Of a DNA stretch of 64,000 nucleotides, positions 24,424-33,972 are shown piece by piece; position 1 is the stretch's first letter, and each line of letters starts with the position of its first letter. A model generated the notes under the pieces. That model had not been told where the DNA came from. It saw nothing but the letters and a program-made list of their open reading frames with translations, and ran no database searches. The stretch spans positions 558,001-622,000 of the forward strand of contig NZ_JAHYCB010000003.1 in the NCBI RefSeq assembly GCF_019430945.1. Reading direction: 5' to 3'. The translations under genes and the position numbers were made by a program. The DNA is from Neorhizobium populisoli. GTDB lineage: Bacteria > Pseudomonadota > Alphaproteobacteria > Rhizobiales > Rhizobiaceae.

Positions 24424-26127
24424 TCAAATCGCGATGTCTTTCAGGCTTTCAGCTCCTTCGCCGCGCTCGAAGGAGGATCTTGGCGCTGTCAGGATCCAGC
24501 ACAGGCCGTTCGTCCGGAAATCGACATCCACATGGCCGGAAAAGGCTGCGGCCGCATGGCGCTTGATGATGGTCGTACCGAAGCCGGTGCGCGACGGTTC
24601 GCTCAGCACCTTCGGTCCGTCCTTCTCTTCCCAGACAAGGCGAAGAAGCGTCTCCTCCTCGCCTTCCCCGATCACGTCCTTCCAGGCGATCCGGACCTTT
24701 CCCTGCGGCACAGAGAGCGCCCCATACTTGACCGAATTCGTCGCAAGCTCGTGCAGGATGAGGCCGAGATTCTGCACCGCCTCAGCCTTGAGGGTAAAAT
24801 CTGCCCCCTGAAGCTCGACGCGGTCAGCCACCTCGGCAAAAGTGCTCATGTGAATTTCAACAACGCGACGGATGGAAACCCCGGCCCATTGCTCCTTGGC
24901 AAGCGCCTCGATCGATTTACCAAGCCCCTGCAGGCGATTGCCGATCGCCTTCTGGAACTCTTCCATCGTCGTATCCTGCCGCGCCAATTGGCGCATCATC
25001 GCCTGTACCAGCGTCAGGATGTTTTTTGTGCGATGGACCAATTCATGCAGGATCAGATGGATACGATCTTCGGCCTGGCTTCGGTCGAATGAAGCATTGG
25101 AGAGCGCGATGGCGACCTGATTGGCTTCACGAATCTTGGTTTCCACCGGCGGGACGATCTCGCCCTTGCCCATCCGCTCCGCCATTTCGGCGATCTGCCG
25201 GATCGGGATACGCAACTGGCGGCCGACCAGCCAGGCAATGAGCATGCCGACGGTCAGGAAGATCACGCCGCCGGCAATCAGCTGGCGCCAGGTGGTCAGG
25301 ATCGAAGCCTGCGCCGCATCGATCGGCCCCCAGACCACGGCTTTCCAGGTCCAGCCGGTGATCTGCGAATAGCCGTACATCTGCTTGCTCTTGCCGCCCA
25401 CATCCTCGATCGTGCCTTTGAAGCCGGTCATCAGCTTTAAGGTGTCTGGCGGGAATGGCGACCCCGCAGCAGGGGCATGCGCGCCGACCGAGGTCACGAC
25501 CTGCCCGGACCCATCGACGACGGCAACGGTCCAGCCGGCGGAAAGCCCTTCGGTGGAGATCAGTTTCTGCAGGTCTTCGGAATTCTGCGTCATGATCATC
25601 GCAGCGCCGGAATAGGAAATCTCCTTCGGCAGCGGCATGGTGACGTTGAACACGTGTTTGCCGCTCGTGACGCCGTAAAACACATCCGAAACTTCGGTGA
25701 CGCCGGTTTTGAGCGCCGATCCCAGCGAAGCCATATTGGACGTCTTGCCGAGCTGCGTATCGAACGGCACACGGGTGTTGAGGCGCTGCTGTCCGTCCTC
25801 ATTCACCACCAGTACATAAAGGGAATTCGATCGAAGGCTGTTTTGCGTGCGATTGTGAAATGATCGCAGATCGCCGCGTTCGAGCTCAGGAGAATTGGAC
25901 AGCAGCCGAAGAGTGGTCGTCATGTCCTGCAGCTCGCGATCGACCGATCGCGCGATGAGCTGGGCGTCTTCCGCGGTCTCGTTCGCAAGGATTTCGCGCT
26001 CGTTGGCTTCCAGTTCCAACATCAGGTAGGCGACGAAAATCAACAAGGGGAGAGCGATACCGGCCGCGAGCGCGACCAGATAAGCGCCGATGGGCGCGGT
26101 CGGAAAGAAGCGTGAAATCCTCAACAT
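24424..26127 (-). CDS. HWE-family sensor histidine kinase with periplasmic sensor domain
   Basis: About 567 residues. One membrane helix near the N-terminus (LVALAAGIALPLLIFVAYLM) and one near residue 285 flank a periplasmic dCache-like region of about 240 residues, followed by a HAMP-like linker. The kinase core has the HWE-type H-box LHELVHRTKNILTLVQAMM, the N-box LGLILHELATNSVKYGALS and the WEEKDGP motif that gives the family its name. HWE/HisKA_2 kinases commonly feed PhyR in the general stress response, so this is a candidate input kinase. No response regulator adjoins it. A GTG at 26136 is an alternative start. Confidence 0.92.
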   Translation of the reverse strand: MLRISRFFPTAPIGAYLVALAAGIALPLLIFVAYLMLELEANEREILANETAEDAQLIARSVDRELQDMTTTLRLLSNSPELERGDLRSFHNRTQNSLRSNSLYVLVVNEDGQQRLNTRVPFDTQLGKTSNMASLGSALKTGVTEVSDVFYGVTSGKHVFNVTMPLPKEISYSGAAMIMTQNSEDLQKLISTEGLSAGWTVAVVDGSGQVVTSVGAHAPAAGSPFPPDTLKLMTGFKGTIEDVGGKSKQMYGYSQITGWTWKAVVWGPIDAAQASILTTWRQLIAGGVIFLTVGMLIAWLVGRQLRIPIRQIAEMAERMGKGEIVPPVETKIREANQVAIALSNASFDRSQAEDRIHLILHELVHRTKNILTLVQAMMRQLARQDTTMEEFQKAIGNRLQGLGKSIEALAKEQWAGVSIRRVVEIHMSTFAEVADRVELQGADFTLKAEAVQNLGLILHELATNSVKYGALSVPQGKVRIAWKDVIGEGEEETLLRLVWEEKDGPKVLSEPSRTGFGTTIIKRHAAAAFSGHVDVDFRTNGLCWILTAPRSSFERGEGAESLKDIAI

Positions 26128-26297
26128 TTCACGCACTTACCATAACTGCCTGCAGCGGGGCCTGTACCACCCGCCAGCATATGCATTCCAATGTCCCGCC
26201 CTTTGCTTTTTCAGCAGCGAGGCATTTCTAGCTTGTTTTACAACCGTGGCCAACAATTGATTGCCAGCGATGCGTCTGCGCAATGCACACTTCGCCT

Positions 26298-26333
26298 TGC
26301 AGAATTGATATTCTGCAGCCGGTTTTTACCGGC
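26298..26333. other. Two tandem perfect hairpins
   Basis: TGCAGAAT/ATTCTGCA (26298-26317, TGAT loop) is followed directly by GCCGGT/ACCGGC (26318-26333, TTTT loop). They lie after the end of the minus-strand gene at 26358 and upstream of the kinase, so they may end or stabilise its transcript. The rest of 26137-26357 shows no supported gene. Confidence 0.55.
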
Positions 26334-26357
26334 AAATGCGATTTTGGACCGGCCAAA

Positions 26358-26573
26358 TCAGTCGTTCCGGCGGTTTTCAGTCGGATCAAAGCCCGCCGAC
26401 CAATCCTTTTCCGGCTTTTTCTGGCCGGGCGGATTTCTGTGGATGGTCGCGTCATCAGAACCGGTGATCACTCTCGGCTTGGCGCTCGAGACGCCATCAT
26501 TCGTCGCACCTTTTTTGGAAACGGCGAATTGACCCTGCGCGTCCTTATGAATCTCTTCCGTACTGGTCTTCAT
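26358..26573 (-). CDS. Small hypothetical polar protein
   Basis: A 71-residue, hydrophilic, probably disordered protein starting MKTSTEEIHKDAQGQFAVSK. The ATG at 26573 is preceded by AGGAG 6 bp upstream; an extended frame to 26627 runs through a GC-rich hairpin and is unlikely. It contains GSDDATIHRNPPGQKKPEKDW and ends in FDPTENRRND. It lies 63 bp after the BON-domain gene on the same strand, separated by a hairpin, so it may be transcribed by read-through from the GSR-type promoter at 27487. Family not recognised. Confidence 0.72.
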   Translation of the reverse strand: MKTSTEEIHKDAQGQFAVSKKGATNDGVSSAKPRVITGSDDATIHRNPPGQKKPEKDWSAGFDPTENRRND

Positions 26574-26598
26574 GTATTCTCCTGCCTGCTCTCCCTCG

Positions 26599-26622
26599 GC
26601 CGCGGGGCAGTCCCCCCGCGGC
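26599..26622. terminator. GC-rich hairpin between the BON gene and the small gene
   Basis: GCCGCGGGG and CCCCGCGGC form a perfect 9-bp stem with a 6-base loop. It follows the stop of the BON gene without a T-run, so it may attenuate rather than stop read-through. Confidence 0.5.
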
Positions 26623-26636
26623 AGCATGGTTAGAGA

Positions 26637-27434
26637 TCAGATTGTGGTGGACCCTGTTAGGGTATCGGTCGACGAAAGATTGACACGCAGGTTGTTCTGC
26701 ACGTGCTTGACGCCGGAAATGTCATCGACGATGTCTTCCGCGCGGCGCTTGTCCCAACGGCTCGAAACAAAGCCGTCAAGCGTTACCTCGGCCTCCTTGA
26801 CCGTGACGGTGATGTTCGAGGCGTCGAGGATCGGATCGTCACTGAGGCGATCGTTGACGTCTTCCTCGATACGAGCATTGGAACGCTGATAACCTTTCGG
26901 CCCTTTGCCACGGTGAGCATCCATCATCCGGCGCTGCTCGGCATCTTCGTCGCCAAACCACGATGCGACTTCATCGCCAGCGCGCTCCATAAAGCCGCGC
27001 TTGCGGCCGTAATCGTCCGATCCACGGCTGCGATCGCTGCCGTAACGGTCATCGGAGCCATAACGATCACCGTAGGCCTGGTTCACCCGGTTGCGGTCAG
27101 GCTCGTAGCTGAAGGAGGACGGACGGCCGCGATAGGATTCGCGCGCCCAGACCTGAGACCGCTCCGTATCGCCGTAGCCGGTTTCATGGCCGAAATCATC
27201 ATTCGCCCACTGTTCACCGCGGCCATAGCGGGAGAAACGTGAATGATCGCTCTCGTCGCGCCCCGCATTGCGGTTACCGGCAAATCGATCCCGACCGCGC
27301 TGCTGGTCGTCATCACGCACGTAGCCGGTATCACCGGGGCGATATTCGCTTGACGCGTCGCGGGAAAAGTCGCGCTCCCCGGAGGAGCGATCGTTTCGAT
27401 ACCCACCCGATTGGGGAAAATTGCCATTCGCCAT
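26637..27434 (-). CDS. BON-domain protein with long disordered Arg/Asp/Gly-rich N-terminus
   Basis: A 265-residue protein. Residues 1-150 are low complexity, rich in Arg, Asp, Gly, Ser and Tyr, with YGDRYGSDDRYGSDRSRGS-type repeats. The motif ASWFGDEDAEQRRM (about residue 160) is typical of a family of rhizobial BON proteins. Residues 185-255 are the BON domain (IEEDVNDRL, VTVKEAEVTLDGFVSSRWDK, GVKHVQNNLRVN). No signal peptide. BON domains are linked to membrane or envelope stress binding. A GSR-type promoter (GGAAC-N16-GGTT) lies 52 bp upstream. The disordered part could support condensate or membrane association, but that is a guess. Confidence 0.9.
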   Translation of the reverse strand: MANGNFPQSGGYRNDRSSGERDFSRDASSEYRPGDTGYVRDDDQQRGRDRFAGNRNAGRDESDHSRFSRYGRGEQWANDDFGHETGYGDTERSQVWARESYRGRPSSFSYEPDRNRVNQAYGDRYGSDDRYGSDRSRGSDDYGRKRGFMERAGDEVASWFGDEDAEQRRMMDAHRGKGPKGYQRSNARIEEDVNDRLSDDPILDASNITVTVKEAEVTLDGFVSSRWDKRRAEDIVDDISGVKHVQNNLRVNLSSTDTLTGSTTI

Positions 27435-27486
27435 TGTTTGTCTCCTCGGATTTGGATTGGTCCCGCCAGCCGCGAGACATAAACAG

Positions 27487-27511
27487 AACCACCCCTTGCC
27501 GGGATTGTTCC
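27487..27511 (-). promoter_or_regulatory. EcfG-type promoter candidate for the BON gene
   Basis: The minus strand reads GGAAC (27511-27507), 16 bp, GGTT (27490-27487), 52 bp before the start codon and just after the end of treZ. Confidence 0.6.
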
Positions 27512-27522
27512 GCCTTTTCCGA

Positions 27523-29391
27523 TCAACGCTCCCGTTCTGTCCGCGAAACGGCCATGATCATGGAATGACCCGGCAGACCCTCGATGGCGCTGAGATTCCA
27601 GGGTTCTGCGTGAAAGATGTCGCCTCGCACCGGTGGCACCCATTTCCGCTGACCGGAAAGATTGGCACGCAGCTGCAGTATCCGGTCAGCCAGCTGCCAG
27701 TCGATGGCGATGACCGCCCTGTCCGTTTCGAATATCTGGCCTGAATGAGGACGCACGGCGCGCAGGCCGGGGATGACATGCGTACGGCGCTTGGCGATCA
27801 ACTCGGCCAGCTTCGTCCGAAAAATGACGGCGTCTCCATCGCGGCTATGCTCCCATTGCAGCTTCGAACCCTCGAATGTCCTCGGATCGTTAGGATCGGC
27901 AATATCCTCGGGCTTCAAGACATGCGCCGGCACGCCGCCGAAATGCGCCGCCTCGTTGATGCGATTATCCCAGGTCGCCTTGGCGAGCGCGTCCGAATAG
28001 TCGCTGAAGAAGCGAAAGGCCTGCCGCTCGCCATAGTCCTCGCCCATGAACAGCATGGGGATTTGCGGCGACAGCATCAGCATCGCCGTCATCACCCGCA
28101 ACATCTGAGGATCGGCCAGCGAAATCAGCCGCTCACCTTCGGCGCGGTTACCGATCTGGTCGTGATTCTGCAGGAAGTTGACGAAGGCGACGGGCGAGAG
28201 ACGGCCGCTCGGTTCACCTTTTTGTTCGCCGCGCAAATCCTGACCTTGCTGGACGAAACCTTCCGCCAGCCCCTTTGCCATATGCGCCACGGGATTGTCC
28301 GCAAAAGTCGAGACATACCCCACCGTTTCACCGGTCGCGGCGACATGGGCCGCATGGTGGACATCGTGGTTCCACACCGCGTCATAGGAGAATGCTTCGC
28401 CAGCGACGTTCCGCTCCAGATAGCCGGTGATATTGCGATGATCCTCCATCACCAGATGGCGGCGACGGCCGGTCACTTCACGGCGAACCCGCTCTCCGAG
28501 TTCCGCCAGAAAATGCATGTCGGCGACATCATCAACGATCTGGTCGACCGCATCGAACCGCAACCCGTCGAGATTGTATTCTTCCAGCCAGTAGAGCGCG
28601 TTCTCGATGAAGAACTGTCGTACCTGACGCTGCGAGAAATTTATCGCCGGTCCCCAAGGCGTATCGCGATCCGGATCGAAGAACGATGGCACATAGGGGT
28701 CAAACATACTGCCGCGCGGGCCGAAGTGGTTGTAGACCACGTCCAGCATGACAGACAGGCCGTGCCGGTGTGCGGCATCGATGAAGGCCTTCATGTCGTC
28801 CGGCGATCCATAGGCATGATGCGGCGCATAGGGCAAAACACCGTCATAACCCCAGCCCCGCTCTCCCGGAAACTGCCCGACAGGCATGATCTGCAACATG
28901 GTGATGCCGAGAGCCGACAGCTCCTCGATACGGTTCATCGCCGCACGAAAGGTACCCTCCTTGGTGAAGGTGCCGATATGGATCTCATAGAGAATCGCCT
29001 CTTCCCAGGCGTGCCCCTTCCAGTCGCGACGGCTCCAGTGATAATGAGCCGGATCGACGACCAGAGACGGGCCATCTATGCCTCCACCCTGCGCGCGGGA
29101 CGCAGGATCGGCGACCAGTCGACCGTCCGGCATGATGAACTGATAGTGCGTACCGGGCTCGATGCCTTCGGTCGTCAGCGTGAACCAGCCGTCTCCGGCC
29201 GGCAGCATCTCGCGATTGCGGCCATGAATGCGCAGGCGCAACCGCTCGATTTCCGGCGCCCAGACACGGAACGACACTTCCGAATTGCCCAGATATTCAG
29301 CGCCCCAGGACTTGGGAAACGCGCGGCGGGCGGGATGCGCAGACGGTTCGTTGCGCGAGTCGAACGGCGTGAAATCTCGGGTCAGCGACAT
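27523..29391 (-). CDS. treZ: Malto-oligosyltrehalose trehalohydrolase
   Basis: A GH13 enzyme of 622 residues that releases trehalose from malto-oligosyltrehalose, the second step of the TreY-TreZ route from glycogen. An N-terminal E-set domain (about 28-115, WGAEYLGNSEVSFRVWAPE) precedes the TIM barrel with GLRFDAVDQI (nucleophile Asp), HLVMEDHRN (acid/base Glu) and NFLQNHDQIGNR (third Asp). Trehalose is a stress protectant, consistent with neighbours. TreY is not in the window. Upstream is GGAAC-N15-CGTA, a poor match to the GSR consensus, and a perfect 22-bp palindrome at 29495-29516. Confidence 0.94.
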   Translation of the reverse strand: MSLTRDFTPFDSRNEPSAHPARRAFPKSWGAEYLGNSEVSFRVWAPEIERLRLRIHGRNREMLPAGDGWFTLTTEGIEPGTHYQFIMPDGRLVADPASRAQGGGIDGPSLVVDPAHYHWSRRDWKGHAWEEAILYEIHIGTFTKEGTFRAAMNRIEELSALGITMLQIMPVGQFPGERGWGYDGVLPYAPHHAYGSPDDMKAFIDAAHRHGLSVMLDVVYNHFGPRGSMFDPYVPSFFDPDRDTPWGPAINFSQRQVRQFFIENALYWLEEYNLDGLRFDAVDQIVDDVADMHFLAELGERVRREVTGRRRHLVMEDHRNITGYLERNVAGEAFSYDAVWNHDVHHAAHVAATGETVGYVSTFADNPVAHMAKGLAEGFVQQGQDLRGEQKGEPSGRLSPVAFVNFLQNHDQIGNRAEGERLISLADPQMLRVMTAMLMLSPQIPMLFMGEDYGERQAFRFFSDYSDALAKATWDNRINEAAHFGGVPAHVLKPEDIADPNDPRTFEGSKLQWEHSRDGDAVIFRTKLAELIAKRRTHVIPGLRAVRPHSGQIFETDRAVIAIDWQLADRILQLRANLSGQRKWVPPVRGDIFHAEPWNLSAIEGLPGHSMIMAVSRTERER

Positions 29392-29494
29392 GACTTCTCC
29401 TCGGTTTCAAACAGGACCGGGAAAATACGAACCCGTGAGGAATTGTTCCCCACGGATTCTCAAGTCATTGATTTAAATCGATAAAAAATGTTCC

Positions 29495-29516
29495 ATAATT
29501 GACGATCGTCAATTAT
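29495..29516. promoter_or_regulatory. Perfect 22-bp palindrome upstream of treZ
   Basis: ATAATTGACGA is followed directly by its reverse complement TCGTCAATTAT. With no loop and no T-run it looks like a dimeric-regulator operator rather than a terminator. It overlaps the last base of the ABC ATPase stop codon and lies about 104 bp upstream of treZ, which is transcribed in the same direction. Confidence 0.6.
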
Positions 29517-30610
29517 CAATCGATCCGCTGGGTCGTTTGCGGATCGAAGACGACAGCCTTGTCGAGATTGAAGGAGAAGGCGAACTTCTGACCCGGCGCC
29601 ACATGCAGATCGGCGCGGGTGCGGGCGGTAAAGCTCGCACCATCGATCCTGCCCGTCACGAACGTGTCGGAGCCGGTCGGCTCCACCATGGTCACATCCG
29701 CCTCGATCTGCGCGACGGACACCACTTTCGGATCGACGAGACCGCTATCGGTGATCGCCTCCGGGCGCAGGCCGAGGATAACTTCCTTGCCGTCGGGCAG
29801 GTTAGCCGTCACGGATGGCGGCATGGCGACCTTGATACCGTCATTGCCGAACAGCGCAATGCCGCCGCCGGATACCTTGCCCTTCAGCATGTTCATTGCC
29901 GGCGACCCCATGAAGTCCGCGACGAAGAGATTGGCCGGGCGATTGTAGATCTCCGCCGGCGTGCCGACCTGCTGCACCTGACCTTCCTTCAACACGACGA
30001 TCTTGGTGGCGAGCGTCATGGCTTCGATCTGGTCGTGGGTGACGTAAACGATCGTCGCATGCGTGTTCTGGTGCAGCGCCTTGATTTCGGCGCGGACTTC
30101 GACGCGCAGCTTGGCGTCGAGGTTGGAGAGCGGCTCGTCGAACAGGAAGACGCGCGGCTGGCGCACCAGCGCACGACCCATGGCGACACGCTGGCGCTGG
30201 CCGCCGGAAAGCTGGCTCGGGCGGCGCTTCAGCAGGTGCTCGATCTGCAGGGTCTTGGCGACCTTCTTCACTTCCGCTTCGCGCTGCGCCTTCTCAACGC
30301 CCCGCATTTCCAGCGCGAACGCGATGTTCTCCTCGACCGTCATGTTCGGATAGAGCGCATAGGACTGGAAGACCATGGCGATATCGCGCTTCGACGGATG
30401 CAGATCGGTGACGACCTGGCCATCGATGACGATATCACCCGAGGACGGCGGCAGGAGGCCGGCGATCGCGTTGAGCAATGTGGACTTGCCGCAACCGGAC
30501 GGGCCGACGAGCACCAGGAAGCCGCCTTTTTCCAGCTCGATATTGATCCCCTTCAGGATCTCGTTGCTGCCGATTTTCTTGCGGATGTCCTTGATTTCAA
30601 GAAAGCTCAT
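29516..30610 (-). CDS. Sugar ABC transporter ATP-binding protein (MalK/UgpC type)
   Basis: A 364-residue ATPase that energises sugar import. Walker A is GPSGCGKST (about 37), the signature LSGGQRQRVAMGRAL (about 135), Walker B VFLFDEPLSNLD (about 155), and the switch His lies in VYVTHDQIEAMTL. A C-terminal TOBE/MalK-like regulatory domain (about 240-364) includes LGLRPEAITDSG. It follows two permease genes 6 bp after the preceding stop and is the last gene of the transport operon. This type of ATPase is often shared between sugar systems. Confidence 0.94.
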   Translation of the reverse strand: MSFLEIKDIRKKIGSNEILKGINIELEKGGFLVLVGPSGCGKSTLLNAIAGLLPPSSGDIVIDGQVVTDLHPSKRDIAMVFQSYALYPNMTVEENIAFALEMRGVEKAQREAEVKKVAKTLQIEHLLKRRPSQLSGGQRQRVAMGRALVRQPRVFLFDEPLSNLDAKLRVEVRAEIKALHQNTHATIVYVTHDQIEAMTLATKIVVLKEGQVQQVGTPAEIYNRPANLFVADFMGSPAMNMLKGKVSGGGIALFGNDGIKVAMPPSVTANLPDGKEVILGLRPEAITDSGLVDPKVVSVAQIEADVTMVEPTGSDTFVTGRIDGASFTARTRADLHVAPGQKFAFSFNLDKAVVFDPQTTQRID

Positions 30611-30616
30611 GTGCGG

Positions 30617-31498
30617 TTATCCCTTCACGGCGCCGGCCATCAGACCGCGCACGAAATAGCGTCCGGCGACGACATAAACGAACAGGGTCGGCAGGGCCGC
30701 GAAGATCGCTGCCGCCATGTCGACATTGTATTCCTTGACGCCGGTGGAAGACGAAACGAGGTTGTTGAGCGCCACCGTCATCGGCGAGGCTTCGCCGCCT
30801 GCAAACGAGACGCCAAACAGGAAGTCGTTCCAGATATTGGTGAACTGGTAGATGATCGTCACGACGATGATCGGACCGGAGGTCGGCAGCAGGATGCGCC
30901 AGAAGATCCGGAAGAAACCGGCACCGTCGATCATCGCGGCTTTCACGAGTTCATCCGGGAAAGCTTCGTAATAGTTGCGGAAGAACAGCGTCGTGAAGCC
31001 GAGACCATAGATCACGTGGACCATGACGAGGCCGGTCGTCGAGTTCGACAGGCCCATCAGACCGAGCAGGCGCGCCATCGGGATCAGCACCGCCTGGAAC
31101 GGAATGAAGCAGGCAAACAACATCATGCCGAAGATGATCTTGTGGCCCGGGAAACGCCATTTCGTCAGCACGTAGCCGTTCAGCGCGCCCAGGAGCGTCG
31201 AGATCAAAACGGCAGGAATGACCATCTTGATGGAGTTCCAGAAATAACCCTTGATGCCGACGCAGGAGACGCCGATGCAGGCTTCGCCCCAGGCCTTCAC
31301 CCAGGCGGAGATCGACGGGGCCTTCGGCAGCGCCAGCATGTCGCCGCCGCGGATTTCGTCGAGCGATTTCAGCGACGTCGAGAGCATGACGTAAAGCGGC
31401 AGCAGATAGACGACCGCAAGCACGATCAGCGCTGCATAGATGAAGTAGCGGGCGGCGTTGGCCTGGCCGGCGCTGACGGTTTCGTTGCCGGCGCTCAT
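30617..31498 (-). CDS. Sugar ABC transporter permease, MalG type
   Basis: A 293-residue inner-membrane permease with six predicted helices. The cytoplasmic EAA loop EAFPDELVKAAMIDGAGFFR (about 190-210) engages the ATPase. The frame overlaps the upstream permease by 4 bp and is followed by the ATPase gene after 6 bp. The organisation matches glucose/mannose-type CUT1 importers. Start at 31498 gives a short hydrophilic N-terminus before the first helix, as expected. Confidence 0.93.
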   Translation of the reverse strand: MSAGNETVSAGQANAARYFIYAALIVLAVVYLLPLYVMLSTSLKSLDEIRGGDMLALPKAPSISAWVKAWGEACIGVSCVGIKGYFWNSIKMVIPAVLISTLLGALNGYVLTKWRFPGHKIIFGMMLFACFIPFQAVLIPMARLLGLMGLSNSTTGLVMVHVIYGLGFTTLFFRNYYEAFPDELVKAAMIDGAGFFRIFWRILLPTSGPIIVVTIIYQFTNIWNDFLFGVSFAGGEASPMTVALNNLVSSSTGVKEYNVDMAAAIFAALPTLFVYVVAGRYFVRGLMAGAVKG

Positions 31499-32421
31499 TG
31501 TTTTCTCTCCCGCAGTTCCGAATAGAGATAGGGAACGATGATTGCGGTAATGCCCATCAGCATCATCACGGCGCTGGCTGAGCCGACATTCATCTGGTTT
31601 CGGGTGAACGTGTAGGAATACATGAAGGTGGATGGCAGTTCGGTCGCGTTACCCGGTCCGCCGCCGGTCAGCGCGATGACCAGGTCGTAGGATTTAATCG
31701 CCATATGCGCCAGCACGATGAAAGCCGACAGGAAGACCGGGCGCAGCAGCGGAATGATGATGCGGCGATAAATCGCCACGGTCGACGCGCCATCGATCTG
31801 CGCCGCCTTGACGATCTCACCGTCGATGCCGCGCAGGCCGGCGAGGAACATCGCCATGACGAAACCGGAAGCCTGCCAGACACCGGCGATGACGACGGTG
31901 TAGATCGCCATGTTCGGATTGACCAGCCAGTCGAACTTGAAGCTGGTCCAACCGAGGTTCTGCATCGTGTGCTCAAGCCCGAGGCCGGGGTTCAGGAACC
32001 ACTTCCAGGCCGTACCGGTGACCACGAAGGACAGCGCCATCGGATAAAGGAAGATCGGCCGCAGCACGCCTTCGGCGCGGATGCGCTGGTCCATCAGGAT
32101 CGCCAGGAACAGGCCGATCGCGATGCAGATGCCGATATAGAGAACACCGAAAATCGCCAGGTTCTGCATGGCGACATACCAGTTCGGCTGCCCCCAGAGG
32201 CGATAATAGGCGTCGAAACCGCCCCATTTATAGACCGGCAGGATGCGCGAGGTCGTGAACGATAGATAGACGGTCCAGAGGATGAAGCCGTAAACGAACA
32301 CCAGGATCACCGCGAACGACGGCGCCAGCACGATCTTCGGCAGCGCATCGCGCAATCCATCCGCAAAACCGCGGCTCTGTCTCTGCGGCGCAATAACAGG
32401 CGCCGGCTCGATTGTCGTCAT
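31495..32421 (-). CDS. Sugar ABC transporter permease, MalF type
   Basis: A 308-residue permease with six predicted helices and the EAA loop LRGIDGEIVKAAQIDGAST (about 205-225). The start at 32421 is preferred because GGAGG lies 5 bp upstream; a second ATG sits 3 bp earlier and an extended frame opens at 32487. It pairs with the MalG-type permease as the heterodimeric channel. It lies 95 bp after the binding-protein gene, the usual gap allowing higher expression of the binding protein. Confidence 0.92.
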   Translation of the reverse strand: MTTIEPAPVIAPQRQSRGFADGLRDALPKIVLAPSFAVILVFVYGFILWTVYLSFTTSRILPVYKWGGFDAYYRLWGQPNWYVAMQNLAIFGVLYIGICIAIGLFLAILMDQRIRAEGVLRPIFLYPMALSFVVTGTAWKWFLNPGLGLEHTMQNLGWTSFKFDWLVNPNMAIYTVVIAGVWQASGFVMAMFLAGLRGIDGEIVKAAQIDGASTVAIYRRIIIPLLRPVFLSAFIVLAHMAIKSYDLVIALTGGGPGNATELPSTFMYSYTFTRNQMNVGSASAVMMLMGITAIIVPYLYSELRERKQ

Positions 32422-32516
32422 CATGACCTCCGGTAAAAACCAGACAGGAAAAAATTCGAAAAGTGGCCGGGAGCAACTCCCGACCACTCACAATTCAGAT
32501 TGGCAACTTCAGCCGA

Positions 32517-33773
32517 TCACTTGGCAGCCTTGACCGCTTCCGGCAGGCGCTTCAGCGCTGCTTCGGTGGTCAGCTGGCCGTTCAGGTGCTGGGTGATGAC
32601 GTCGAGCATGGCTTCCTTGATGGCAGCCGGCTGAGCGTAACCGTGAGCCAGCGAGCCCATCAGCGTACCCTTGGAAGAAGCTTCGGCGAGGTCCGCCATG
32701 CCCTTCTTGCCGCAATCGTCGAACTTTTCGTTCGAGACGTCGGTACGGGCCGGAACGGAACCCTTGACCGTGTTGAAAGCGATCTGGAAGGCCGGATCTT
32801 CGACGGCCGAAGCCATCTTGAGCTGTGCCTTTTCAGCGTCACCGCCAACGTCGAACATCATGAACTGGTCGGCGTTGAACAGAACGGAGCCCTGGGTGCC
32901 CGGGAAGCGGATGCAGACGAAGTCCGAACCCGGCTTCTTGTTGGCGCGCAGCCATTCACCCTTGGACCAGTCGCCCATTTCCTGCATACCGGCCTTGCCC
33001 TCGATGACCATGGCGGTCGAGAGGTTCCATTCGCGGCCGGAGAAGCTCGGGTCGAAATAGGTACGGATCTTCGACATCGTGTCGAAAACCTTCTTCATCT
33101 GGTCGCCGGAAAGGGCAGCCGGATCGAGGTCGAGAACGGCCTTCTTGTAGAATTCCGGACCACCGACGGAAAGAACGACGGCTTCCCACATCGTGCCGTC
33201 CTGCCACGGAACGCCACCGTGAGCGATCGCGGTCAGGCCCTGGCCCTTGAATGCTTCGAGCAGAGCGAGGAACTCGTCGAGATTGGTCGGGGCCTTGCCG
33301 CCGGCCTTGTCGAGAGCAGCCTTGTTGATCCACAGCCAGTTGGTGGAGTGGATGTTCACCGGAGCAGCGATCCAGTGGCCGTCATACTTGGAGAAGTTCT
33401 GGAGAGCAGCAGGAATAACCTTGTCCCAGCCTTCCTTCTTGGCGAGGTCGTCGAGGTTTGCCGCAACGCCCATTTCGGCCCAATCCTTCAGGTCGAAACC
33501 GAGAAGCTGGACAGCGGTCGGCGGGTCGCCGGCTGTAACGCGAGCGCGAAGCGCGGTCATGGCAGCGGAACCTGCACCACCGGCAACCGGCATGTCCTTC
33601 CAGGCAACGCCCTGCTTCTGCAGGTTTTCCTTCAGGACGTTGAGAGCAGCTGCCTCACCGCCCGAAGTCCACCAGTGCAGGACTTCGACCTGCTCGGCAG
33701 CCTTGGCGGCACCTGCCGTCATTGCGATCAACGCTGCACCGGCAGCGAGCTTGGTAATCATTCGAATATTCAT
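32517..33773 (-). CDS. Sugar ABC transporter substrate-binding protein, glucose/mannose type
   Basis: A 418-residue periplasmic protein with a cleavable signal peptide (about 1-25, [20 protein letters not shown] then GAAKAA). The mature N-terminus [21 protein letters not shown] and the [21 protein letters not shown] stretch (given in part) resemble glucose-binding proteins of the GtsA type. It binds substrate and delivers it to the two permeases. First gene of the operon, divergent from the LacI-family gene, with an 18-bp operator-like site 44 bp upstream. The exact sugar is inferred from family resemblance. Confidence 0.92.
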   Translation of the reverse strand: MNIRMITKLAAGAALIAMTAGAAKAAEQVEVLHWWTSGGEAAALNVLKENLQKQGVAWKDMPVAGGAGSAAMTALRARVTAGDPPTAVQLLGFDLKDWAEMGVAANLDDLAKKEGWDKVIPAALQNFSKYDGHWIAAPVNIHSTNWLWINKAALDKAGGKAPTNLDEFLALLEAFKGQGLTAIAHGGVPWQDGTMWEAVVLSVGGPEFYKKAVLDLDPAALSGDQMKKVFDTMSKIRTYFDPSFSGREWNLSTAMVIEGKAGMQEMGDWSKGEWLRANKKPGSDFVCIRFPGTQGSVLFNADQFMMFDVGGDAEKAQLKMASAVEDPAFQIAFNTVKGSVPARTDVSNEKFDDCGKKGMADLAEASSKGTLMGSLAHGYAQPAAIKEAMLDVITQHLNGQLTTEAALKRLPEAVKAAK

Positions 33774-33816
33774 CGAGAATCTCCCTTTGCATCCGGGCTC
33801 CTCTCCGGATATGGCG

Positions 33817-33834
33817 ATTTATAACGATATAAAT
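33817..33834. promoter_or_regulatory. LacI-type operator candidate 1 (binding-protein side)
   Basis: ATTTATAACGATATAAAT has perfect 7-bp arms (ATTTATA/TATAAAT) around ACGA. It matches the second site at 33973 at 16 of 18 positions in register. The central CG and dyad symmetry fit LacI-family binding. It lies 44 bp before the transporter operon. Confidence 0.7.
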
Positions 33835-33972
33835 ACGGGTGGTGTCAACCCGCTCCTGGGAGATTTTTGCAGAACACTGCAACAACGCTATCCTATTGAA
33901 TTACAGAAGATTTTTTTCAATTCCAAAAGTTTTCCTCGATAAACGAGAAAATTTTCTGGCGGGATTTGAAAA

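Noticed and set aside
29430..29460. GGAAC upstream of treZ as a GSR promoter
   Set aside because: The best -10 is CGTA at spacing 15, which is outside the consensus; not listed as a promoter.
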